This document shows positions 46,696 through 53,279 of a stretch of DNA of 64,000 nucleotides, piece after piece. Source of the stretch: Chitinophaga filiformis (lineage in GTDB: Bacteria; Bacteroidota; Bacteroidia; Chitinophagales; Chitinophagaceae). The notes below the pieces were generated by a model, which did not search any database, had not been told where the DNA came from, and was given only the letters and a program-made list of their open reading frames with translations. Made by a program: the position numbers and the translations under genes. The first letter of the stretch is position 1. Every line of letters begins with the position of its first letter. The stretch is taken from contig NZ_FNBN01000007.1 in assembly GCF_900102545.1 (NCBI RefSeq), positions 181,247 through 245,246 of the forward strand, in the 5' to 3' direction.

Positions 46696-47397
46696 CTACT
46701 TGCGTGTCCATTCTTCATGAATAGGATCTCCTTTAGAACTCTTACCGCTGTGATCCCATTTGTCGCCATTTACACTGCCTTTAAAGGAGAGTGATGCACC
46801 GACTCTGCTGTTATCTCTTGAAAAGAATTCGATATTTTCTGTATAGACACCATCTTTAAAAGTGTAAGAGCCTCCACCTGTTCCAAAGAATTCTCCTGTC
46901 TTTGTATTCATTGCTATCCATTGGAATTTGGTGCCGGTGAGGATCTTGATAGTTTTTCTGTCGCCGGGTTTCATCGCATTCATCGCTCCGTTCGTTTCCC
47001 TGCCTGTTATCTGCCATACACCGGTCATTGCGCTGTTGCCGTCATCTACTCTTGTCCAGGTTATCTTGTTACCGTTTAATGTAGTTACCAGCTGGTCTCC
47101 CTGAAAGTCGACAGTGGCTTCAAGCTGTTTTCCTACCTGTGATGCGTCTGCTGAATTGAACTCGATGGTAGTCATGCCGGCGTTATCGGAAGATCCTGAC
47201 CAGGTACCACCTAAGGTAGACTTAAATGCAGTGTCGTATTCGGTGATACTGAAGTATCCGGGCGTGACCAGCATTACGGCTGTAGTTCCTCCGGAAGTGG
47301 ATTTCCAGGCGCCAAGTACTTCGGATTGGGCATTCGATTGGGTGATGGTAGTGACAGTGAATAAGAGGGCTAAGAAAAGGTTGATAAGTGTTCTCAT
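46696..47397 (-). CDS. Secreted protein with two lipocalin-like repeats
   Basis: A 233-residue secreted protein, signal peptide to about residue 23 (NAQ). It carries two similar halves, GAWKSTSGGTTAVMLVTPGYF and TGVWQITGRETNG with KFQWIAMNTKTGEFFGTGGG, each like the small lipocalin-like domain common in Bacteroidota exported proteins. There is no catalytic motif. It lies 80 bases upstream of the Oar-like receptor on the same strand and might be co-transcribed with it; a ligand-binding role is inference. Confidence 0.7.
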   Translation of the reverse strand: MRTLINLFLALLFTVTTITQSNAQSEVLGAWKSTSGGTTAVMLVTPGYFSITEYDTAFKSTLGGTWSGSSDNAGMTTIEFNSADASQVGKQLEATVDFQGDQLVTTLNGNKITWTRVDDGNSAMTGVWQITGRETNGAMNAMKPGDRKTIKILTGTKFQWIAMNTKTGEFFGTGGGSYTFKDGVYTENIEFFSRDNSRVGASLSFKGSVNGDKWDHSGKSSKGDPIHEEWTRK

Positions 47398-47643
47398 AAT
47401 TGGTGGATTTATGAGTATAAATATACGGTATAAGACGGGGGGATATGTCCTGGCTTTTTATCAAGTTAGTTTTTTCAGCATAGGCGCCACTCTGTGAATT
47501 CAGCTTCGCCTCCCAATGTAACATCGGTTGCAATTTAAAGCTCCTTATACTATTCTGATAGTCAGATACATAACGCTCTTCCGCTAAAGGTTGTCAGGTC
47601 CAGAAATAAGTACTTAAAAATTTTAAAAAATGAAATTAATTGT

Positions 47644-47651
47644 TACATTTG
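47644..47651 (+). promoter_or_regulatory. -7 element of the tRNA-Pro promoter
   Basis: TACATTTG is a perfect TAnnTTTG match 35 bases before the tRNA, in an AT-rich upstream region. The predicted transcript starts around 47657 with a leader of about 28 bases that contains a GCCG/CGGC hairpin. Confidence 0.5.
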
Positions 47652-47685
47652 CATCCCGCCGTTGAAAAAGCGGCGGTTACCGGTT

Positions 47686-47759
47686 CGGGACGTAGCGCAG
47701 CCCGGTAGCGCACTTGCATGGGGTGCAAGGGGTCGCTAGTTCGAATCTAGTCGTCCCGA
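47686..47759 (+). tRNA. tRNA-Pro (anticodon GGG)
   Basis: The cloverleaf is complete: seven-base acceptor stem CGGGACG with CGTCCCG, D-stem GCGC/GCGC, anticodon stem CTTGC/GCAAG with loop ATGGGGT giving anticodon GGG, and T-arm GCTAG-TTCGAAT-CTAGT (one G-T pair). Discriminator A; no CCA encoded. Length 74. It is the integration site of the island to the right. Confidence 0.95.
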
Positions 47760-47768
47760 CGAAGCTTT

Positions 47769-47798
47769 AAAGGCCGTTTCAGTGATGAGGCGGCCTTT
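47769..47798 (+). terminator. Terminator after tRNA-Pro
   Basis: AAAGGCCG pairs with CGGCCTTT around a 14-base loop, nine bases after the tRNA. Confidence 0.75.
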
Positions 47799-47799
47799 A

Positions 47800-47807
47800 T
47801 ACTTTTG
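47800..47807 (+). promoter_or_regulatory. Likely -7 element for the DUF7151-like lipoprotein
   Basis: TACTTTTG is a perfect TAnnTTTG match immediately after the tRNA terminator stem; only TTTC lies at the -33 position. Confidence 0.35.
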
Positions 47808-47852
47808 TTTTAAGCATTGTTTAATATCCAACAAAAAAATATCCTCTATTCT

Positions 47853-48491
47853 ATGAAATTTATGAAGACCATGAAAACTATTATTCTGCCAGCATTCCTA
47901 TTGTTTATAGCAATTTTTTTTTCTTGTAAAAAAGAGAACAACGGGTTCAATAGTTTGGTTGACCTTCAGGAAACAGCGCCAGGTATTGACTGTATAAATG
48001 GCGGTATTGTTGTAAAAAGCGGCTTGGATAAGAATAGGAATAATCTGCTGGATACCGATGAAGTAACAGGTGTAAAGTCTGTATGCAATGGACAAAATGG
48101 GACAAGTACGCCTACAGATAAACAGGTTATACTTTCCGACTATACGGGTGGAAATACAACCACATCAACAACAACGGGAGATATATATGCAACTTTTCCC
48201 GACTTTGACAAAAACAACTATCAGAATGTTGACTCCATCATTTTTTGTGCAACAGCATGGTCATATGGACCAAAAGCTCTGATTGAGCTTTATAATATTT
48301 CAGATGGGGTAGTTATTGATAATAGCCTAATCACGGCAACGGAATCTTTCAACAACAGGAAAATACATAAGTCATCTAATATTTTGAATAATCTCCCTAC
48401 TTCAAAAAAGGAAATAGGCGTCAGGATACGTAGTGCAGCAGCTGGTAATACGGCTTTGGGTATGGTTTACCTAATTATCTACAAAAAATAA
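47853..48491 (+). CDS. DUF7151-like lipoprotein in the tRNA island
   Basis: A 212-residue lipoprotein; lipobox IAIFFSC with Cys about 25 residues from the ATG. A short cysteine-bounded motif follows, CINGGIVVKSGLDKNRNN, then LLDTDEVTGVKSVCNG, which matches the DUF7151 repeat seen next to collagen-like and secreted repeat proteins. The rest is a beta-rich domain with no recognisable motif. Several in-frame ATGs are possible; 47853 is chosen because the resulting signal peptide is normal. It sits between the intact tRNA and the tRNA fragment, so it may be cargo of a mini-element. Confidence 0.65.
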   Translation: MKFMKTMKTIILPAFLLFIAIFFSCKKENNGFNSLVDLQETAPGIDCINGGIVVKSGLDKNRNNLLDTDEVTGVKSVCNGQNGTSTPTDKQVILSDYTGGNTTTSTTTGDIYATFPDFDKNNYQNVDSIIFCATAWSYGPKALIELYNISDGVVIDNSLITATESFNNRKIHKSSNILNNLPTSKKEIGVRIRSAAAGNTALGMVYLIIYKK

Positions 48492-48494
48492 CGT

Positions 48495-48521
48495 AAGGTT
48501 ATGGGTATAGTAACTAACCTT
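48495..48521 (+). terminator. Terminator after the island lipoprotein
   Basis: AAGGTTA pairs with TAACCTT around a 13-base loop, followed by TT. Confidence 0.55.
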
Positions 48522-48557
48522 TTGGGTTGATAGAATTACCCTTTTATTGCCTTTCGA

Positions 48558-48602
48558 CATGGGTGCAAGGGGTGCTAGTTCGAATCCAGCCACCCCGACG
48601 AA
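48558..48602 (+). other. tRNA-Pro 3' fragment, presumed attachment site
   Basis: About 45 bases repeat the anticodon-to-acceptor half of the tRNA-Pro gene (GGTGCAAGGGG, GCTAGTTCGAATC, CCGACGAA). One G is missing in the anticodon loop and one base before the T-arm, and the acceptor part reads CACCCCG rather than CGTCCCG, so this is not simply a copy of the tRNA at 47686. It is followed by a hairpin and the integrase gene, the usual order at an att site. Confidence 0.8.
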
Positions 48603-48607
48603 ACATC

Positions 48608-48634
48608 TAAAGTCCGCTCTGGTAGCGGACTTTA
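48608..48634 (+). terminator. Hairpin after the tRNA fragment
   Basis: TAAAGTCCGCT pairs with AGCGGACTTTA around a five-base loop; it parallels the terminator that follows the intact tRNA. Confidence 0.7.
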
Positions 48635-48677
48635 CGATTTTAAAAATAAGTGGGCCAAAAACTTAGCCAAAGAATTT

Positions 48678-49850
48678 ATGGCAGAAGAACTGGAATATAG
48701 ACCGCTTGAATTATACCATGCTGGTGGCGACATGTCCGTCAGCTGGTATTTTGTACTGTACTTTCGCCATCCCGTGACGCAGAAAATGGAGCGATTGAAA
48801 CCCACGTTTAACATCAATAGGTTGAAGTCAAAACAAGATCGTTATGCCTATGCGAAGAAAGTAATCAGACGAATAAACACTAAGCTAAAAAAAGGCGAGA
48901 TTAATCCATTTACGAAGAGGAATTTAACCCTAGCGCCATCGCGTGTTCTAATAAGTGAGGTTGAAAATATCAACGACAAGCATGTTAATAAGATGAGTGA
49001 GGAAACCAAGAAATCATATAAAACACATATCAACAGGTTCCGTGATTTTTTGGACGACAAGGAAATGATGACTGTATCTCCAGAGGATTTCGACGCCAAT
49101 TTAGCCCAGGACTTTCAACTCTATTTTCAGGAAGACAAAGAGCTAGCGAATCCCACGGTAAACGCTAACGTTGGCAGAATGAGAAATTACTTTGACACGC
49201 TTCGCAAGAAGAGAATGGTTATCGTAAACCCATTTCAGGATGTAGACTCTCTTCCTGAACGCAGGAGCTTTAAATATGTGCCTTATAGCGAGGATGAAAA
49301 AAAGGCAATCGCAAAAAAGCTAAAGCGGGACAGCCCATCCCTGTATCTATTATCACAAATTATATATAGCTTCTTTGCCCGTCCGAAGGAAATATGTTCG
49401 CTCACAAGAGCTGATTTCGACTTCAGTAAGGACACAAAATATCTTATACTTAAACACAGCACGATTAAGAATAATCGTACATCCTACCATCAGGTAATGA
49501 CACCACTGTACAATTTGCTTTTGGAAATGGGAATTGATAGGTATCCGATGAACCGAAGAATTTTTGCCGATATCGTTGGAGATAGCCATATACCTGAGCT
49601 ACAAAGAAAGGCAGTTACCTATCAATGGCACAGATTGATAATCGAAGGACTCGGGATAGACAATAATCTTTATGCCCTGAAGCACACTGGAAATTGTGAT
49701 CACATCATAATGAACCCTAACTATGACCTCCTTTGGTTGAAGCAACAAAATGGACATGCCAGTTTAGAACAAACACAAGCATATATTCGTGATTTGCCAA
49801 TTCGGAGGCTGATTGAATCCAATGTAAATGTCAGCCTTTTTGGATGCTAA
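48678..49850 (+). CDS. Tyrosine recombinase/integrase
   Basis: A 390-residue site-specific integrase. N-terminal arm-binding and core-binding SAM-like domains (about 1-200), then the catalytic domain. Active-site residues seen: Arg235 (FFARPKEICSLTRADF), His336 (ALKHTGN, with Lys335 in place of the second canonical Arg, as in many Bacteroidota phage integrases), His360 (QNGHASL) and nucleophile Tyr369 (TQAYI). All key positions otherwise intact, so it could be functional. It starts 76 bases after the tRNA 3' fragment, which is its likely substrate. Confidence 0.93.
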   Translation: MAEELEYRPLELYHAGGDMSVSWYFVLYFRHPVTQKMERLKPTFNINRLKSKQDRYAYAKKVIRRINTKLKKGEINPFTKRNLTLAPSRVLISEVENINDKHVNKMSEETKKSYKTHINRFRDFLDDKEMMTVSPEDFDANLAQDFQLYFQEDKELANPTVNANVGRMRNYFDTLRKKRMVIVNPFQDVDSLPERRSFKYVPYSEDEKKAIAKKLKRDSPSLYLLSQIIYSFFARPKEICSLTRADFDFSKDTKYLILKHSTIKNNRTSYHQVMTPLYNLLLEMGIDRYPMNRRIFADIVGDSHIPELQRKAVTYQWHRLIIEGLGIDNNLYALKHTGNCDHIIMNPNYDLLWLKQQNGHASLEQTQAYIRDLPIRRLIESNVNVSLFGC

Positions 49851-49852
49851 AG

Positions 49853-49878
49853 AAAGCCCCGGCAACTGCCGAGGCTTT
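49853..49878. terminator. Bidirectional terminator between integrase and higA
   Basis: AAAGCC and a CGGCA arm pair with GCCG and GGCTTT (one unpaired base each side) around a short loop, between convergent genes. Confidence 0.65.
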
Positions 49879-49903
49879 AATACCGTTTGGAACATATTTT
49901 AAT

Positions 49904-50200
49904 TTAAACTAGCTGGCTGTACGGCCTGATACTGCGTAGTTCTTCCTTTTTATGGGTTTCTTCATTTTCGATATCATAATCATCTTGAAGGCCTAACCAA
50001 AATTTTGCTGTTGTTCCAAAAAAATGGCTAAGCCGAAGCGCAGTATCTGCTGTGATACTACGTTTACCTTTAATAATCTCTGCAATTCTTGTTTGAGGAA
50101 TATTAGTCTCTTTGGCTAAACGATAGGCTGTTATGTTAAGGGGTTTCAGAAATTCCTCAAGCAGAACTTCACCTGGATGGATGTTTGGCAACTGTTGCAT
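49904..50200 (-). CDS. higA: HigA-type antitoxin (XRE HTH)
   Basis: A 98-residue antitoxin/transcription repressor. NIHPGEVLLEEFLKPLNITA is the classic HigA start; the helix-turn-helix spans about YRLAKETNIPQTRIAEIIKG with KRSITADTALRLSHFFGTT following. It should neutralise HigB and repress the shared promoter. ATG at 50200 gives the family N-terminus; a GTG ten codons upstream is less likely. Transcribed after higB, but separated by 269 bases instead of the usual few. Confidence 0.88.
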   Translation of the reverse strand: MQQLPNIHPGEVLLEEFLKPLNITAYRLAKETNIPQTRIAEIIKGKRSITADTALRLSHFFGTTAKFWLGLQDDYDIENEETHKKEELRSIRPYSQLV

Positions 50201-50469
50201 AACTGACGGATTTGTGTGTAGCTCTATCACAATGGGACGATTTCTTGCAGGAAAACTGTGATAGAAACGCGGTTTAAAATGGTCTACAATATGTAGGACT
50301 GTTTAATGACTTCGTACAATAATTGTTAATCAAAACGGGAATTAAATAAAAGCAGAAACTTCATAGAAAAGGGACAAGAGACATAGTATAAATTTATAGT
50401 TAAGGGATATAGAACACGAATGATAACTTCACAGCAAGGGATAAGAGACACATACAATAACGGTATAAA
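50201..50469. other. Long spacer between higB and higA with degenerate repeats
   Basis: No gene is seen. Two related segments begin at 50357 and 50425 (AACTTCATAGAAAAGGGACA and AACTTCACAGCAAGGGATAA) 68 bases apart, with a third GGGATATAGAACACGA piece between. They may be operator repeats or a decayed insertion. Confidence 0.5.
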
Positions 50470-50760
50470 CTAGCTGATGTGGTAGTCCTCAATACGAACA
50501 TTGCTCGCATTTCCGTCCTTCCATTTGAAGACAATTCTCCATTGATCATTGATACGGATACTACAAAGTCCCTTATATTTCTTTCCTTTCAATTTCTCGA
50601 AGTGGTTTGAAGGAGGAACAATTAGATCCTGATAATCTTGAGCGTTATTTAGCATAAAAAGTTTTCGTCTGGCAACCACTTGAATCTCTACAGACCATTT
50701 TCTAACTCTGGTACCTTCAAATACTTTTTTGGTGTCTTTACAATCAAAGGATAAAATCAT
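50470..50760 (-). CDS. higB: HigB/RelE-family toxin
   Basis: A 96-residue mRNA endonuclease toxin of the HigB group, which cuts translated mRNA on the ribosome. It begins MILSFDCKDTKKVFEG; the family core LVARRKLFMLNNAQ-like segment reads VARRKLFMLNNAQDYQDLI, then PPSNHFEKLKG and YSIRINDQWRI-like SIRINDQWRIVFKW. The complete beta sheet and C-terminal tail are present. It precedes higA in transcription (toxin-first order is normal for higBA). Confidence 0.9.
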   Translation of the reverse strand: MILSFDCKDTKKVFEGTRVRKWSVEIQVVARRKLFMLNNAQDYQDLIVPPSNHFEKLKGKKYKGLCSIRINDQWRIVFKWKDGNASNVRIEDYHIS

Positions 50761-50789
50761 ACATTAATACCGTTTCTCGTTAGTAACGT

Positions 50790-50821
50790 CAAAGGTAAGT
50801 ACTCTTATCTTATTCACCAAA
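50790..50821 (-). promoter_or_regulatory. Promoter of the higBA locus
   Basis: On the minus strand: TTTG at 50818-50821, a 20-base spacer, and TACCTTTG at 50790-50797, a full match to the Bacteroidota consensus 30 bases before the higB ATG. Confidence 0.6.
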
Positions 50822-51288
50822 TATGTTCCTACTAAAACACGAGATTTTCTGCCAATCCACTACCTTCTACCCGGCAAGACGATAAATATATGTATTTGTT
50901 TGTATGTTAACAGTTTAGGAGGGCAAAGGGATAGCCAATTAAGAAAACTTGCTCCCGAACCCGCGCCGTCCCTGTCGGTGGCTCGATACGCTTTTGAAAT
51001 TTTCCGGGATATATGACTGAGGTTGCGGCACAAGGGTAGAGCGCGTTGCTGGAGTACCGTTACACAGGAGCGTTACTGTTACTCTCATTATATATAATTG
51101 AATATTAATTGTTTATACTGTAATATTACGTCGTATAGACATATATAAAGAGTTACACGGATATGAGGGCAAATGATTGCTCGCCAGCTGGGAACTTTAA
51201 TAGATTAGATGGACTAGCGGTATTGTAGTTGACCTGTTCCCCTCAACATAAGCCTGGATGGCGTTGTAGTACTAGACCAATGGATGTA
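50822..51288. other. Gene-free stretch inside the island
   Basis: I see no coding region, tRNA or clear repeat in these bases. The segment around 50950-51000 is GC-rich compared with its neighbours and may be a gene remnant, but no frame gives a recognisable protein. Confidence 0.5.
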
Positions 51289-52533
51289 TCAGCGAATTGC
51301 ACCAACAAACCGACTACCTCTGGTTGTAATAGGAACAGATTTAAGAACATGAGTTCCCCAAACAATCTGATCATGCACATCACTGAAGTGGGTTGCGTAC
51401 CGTTGTGGATAGTCTGGATACCGGTTTGTGTATTCGAGATGTTTATCTTTCTTTGTCTCGCCACCAGTAGTAATTGCTAGGGAGCGGTCCATGCTGGTTA
51501 TAAGACAGTCGTTGTACTTTCTGTTGAACCGGATCAACGGTGCTTCTACGGGATCGGTATTTTTATGCAATTTCTTTATGCGCTCAAACTTCACACCGTG
51601 ACTTGGGGGTTTAAATGTGTAGATAGGAATGACACACCAACCGCCAGCTGTCAGCGTTTCAATTACAAGTTGTGCATAAGTTTTCCCAAACGGATTCTTA
51701 CCGATAGCTGTTGAATCATGCACATAGTATACTGTTTTGTCTCTGTGCCCTGACATTTTCATAATGAAGCTGTTACAAGCATCTTCAAGCCCTTTGGGCT
51801 GTTCCTCATATACTTGTCGAACAAAGTTCAAAGTCTCAAAACTCTGTCCAGGTAACTTTGCAAACTGCGTGACGCATATCGGGGATATACTGGCCTGGTA
51901 ATCCGCTGCAATGATCAAGGGTAAGTCGGGATCAATATCAGTGTCCATTTCATAGAAATGAACATCGTCTTTGATTTCAGGATAAAACCCTTTTCGGCTT
52001 CTTTTAGGATCATGGTTGCCTATTGCGATATCATACTCCTCCTCTCCAAGATCTTGCCTCTGTGAGTCCAGATATTCCTGCCCGAGCACCTGGAGATTAT
52101 CTGCTGATGACGCTTCCGTCACGTTGATCATCGTTTTGCGCAATGGAGTTAGAACACTTTCGATTTCAGCAACCTTTAAGTCAACTTCTCTCTGCTGATT
52201 ATCTGTCATCTTTTCATAGCCGTCTTTCAGCCTGTTAATCTCCAATTGAAGATCCAGTGCTACCTCCACAGCATCAGCATTTACCTTCTTCTTATAATCC
52301 AATATCCACTGTATCTCGGAAAGATCGTCTGTCCACTTATCAGTGGCGAACCAATAGGACTGATATTCTGGTAGATGACCGAATTCCTTTCTCAGCCCTC
52401 TAACGCTTTAAGGATCTCTTTAAAGACCCTTTGTTTAAAAAATTTTGCCTCGTCTCCAATAAGCCATTGAAGCGACAACCCGTTTGCGCAGCCCCGTACT
52501 GCAAGGCTCAGTAGGGCGTGGTTTCCTGGGGTA
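51289..52533 (-). pseudogene. Phage terminase large subunit, truncated and frameshifted
   Basis: The longest frame (51289-52302) encodes a terminase-type nuclease domain: LIIAADYQASISPICVTQ with the first metal-binding Asp, YYVHDSTAIGKNPFG, and the C-terminal HFSDVHDQIVWGTH Asp. Reading further 5' the frame continues as WFATDKWTDDLSEIQWI, and at about 52392-52396 the homologous frame shifts; beyond that, LSLAVRGCANGLSLQWL and IGDEAKFFKQRVFKEIL are readable up to about 52533. The N-terminal ATPase domain with Walker motifs is missing. So this is a dead terminase, a relic of a prophage or phage-derived element. Confidence 0.8.
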
Positions 52534-52976
52534 TAAAAAAGGAGGACCTCTTACATCCGGATCCGCCTGTATATGCCAACTATTCTAATGATGAAGCGAA
52601 TCCTGATTGGCATTTGGAGTTGCCCTCAGAAGCTGGTTTGTTAATGTTAGCGGTGCATAATGGCGTTTTAGGCGGATTGCTGTTTAATGGCAACTGTCTG
52701 GATGCAGTTAAACCGGAAGTGGTTAATTATATTAAAGATAACTGGCAGGAGTTGGAAGATATTTCTAATAGCTCCCAACGGATCTATACCAGGGACTATG
52801 CCGAAATGATTAGCCTGTCATTTGACAAAGACCAAAACTGTTCTGGTATTTTTATCGGTACCAATGACCGCGACCGGTTTAATAATATGTTAGATCATTT
52901 AGATATAAACTGGTTTTATTTATCTACTGAGGATATGGATGATGAAGATGATGAAGATGACGAGGGGGAGGAATAG
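52518..52976 (+). CDS. 5'-truncated gene, possible SUKH (SMI1/KNR4)-like immunity protein
   Basis: A 152-residue frame starting at GTG. The protein begins abruptly with WGIKKEDLLHPDPPVYANYS, looks like the middle of a SMI1/KNR4-type fold, continues with LAVHNGVLGGLLFNGN, and ends in a highly acidic Asp/Glu tail. The 5' end runs into the terminase breakpoint at about 52520-52535, so the true N-terminus is probably lost. SUKH proteins are immunity partners of polymorphic toxins; this assignment is by pattern only. Confidence 0.5.
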   Translation: MVSWGIKKEDLLHPDPPVYANYSNDEANPDWHLELPSEAGLLMLAVHNGVLGGLLFNGNCLDAVKPEVVNYIKDNWQELEDISNSSQRIYTRDYAEMISLSFDKDQNCSGIFIGTNDRDRFNNMLDHLDINWFYLSTEDMDDEDDEDDEGEE

Positions 52977-53050
52977 CGCATTTATCCAACTACCATCCCG
53001 GTGATCTGGCCTATTACAGATAATAGACCTTGTCGTAAGGCTTTTTCGGC

Positions 53051-53190
53051 TTACATCATATCCAATACCGGATGAGGGACATATGGTTCTTCGAGCGCTT
53101 TTATTTCATCATCGGAAAGCTTAATATCTAAAGATCCAACTGCTTCTTCAATATGACAGACAGCAGTGGTGCTATATGTAGCTCCATCCC
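53051..53190 (-). pseudogene. C-terminal fragment of an aldo/keto reductase
   Basis: The frame reads HIEEAVGSLDIKLSDDEI then KALEEPYVPHPVLDMM, the characteristic end of bacterial aldo/keto reductases. Everything upstream of it is lost or scrambled, so no active enzyme can be made. Confidence 0.7.
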
Positions 53191-53279
53191 ATCTATCCTC
53201 TTCAAACGCAGACCTAAGAAAAAACAATGAGGCCAACATATTCGGTCGGCCTCATTTGCTTAAAGCAGCTCATTATTGT

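Noticed and set aside
50940..51000. GC-rich segment of the island as a gene remnant
   Set aside because: No reading frame on either strand gives a recognisable or longer protein.
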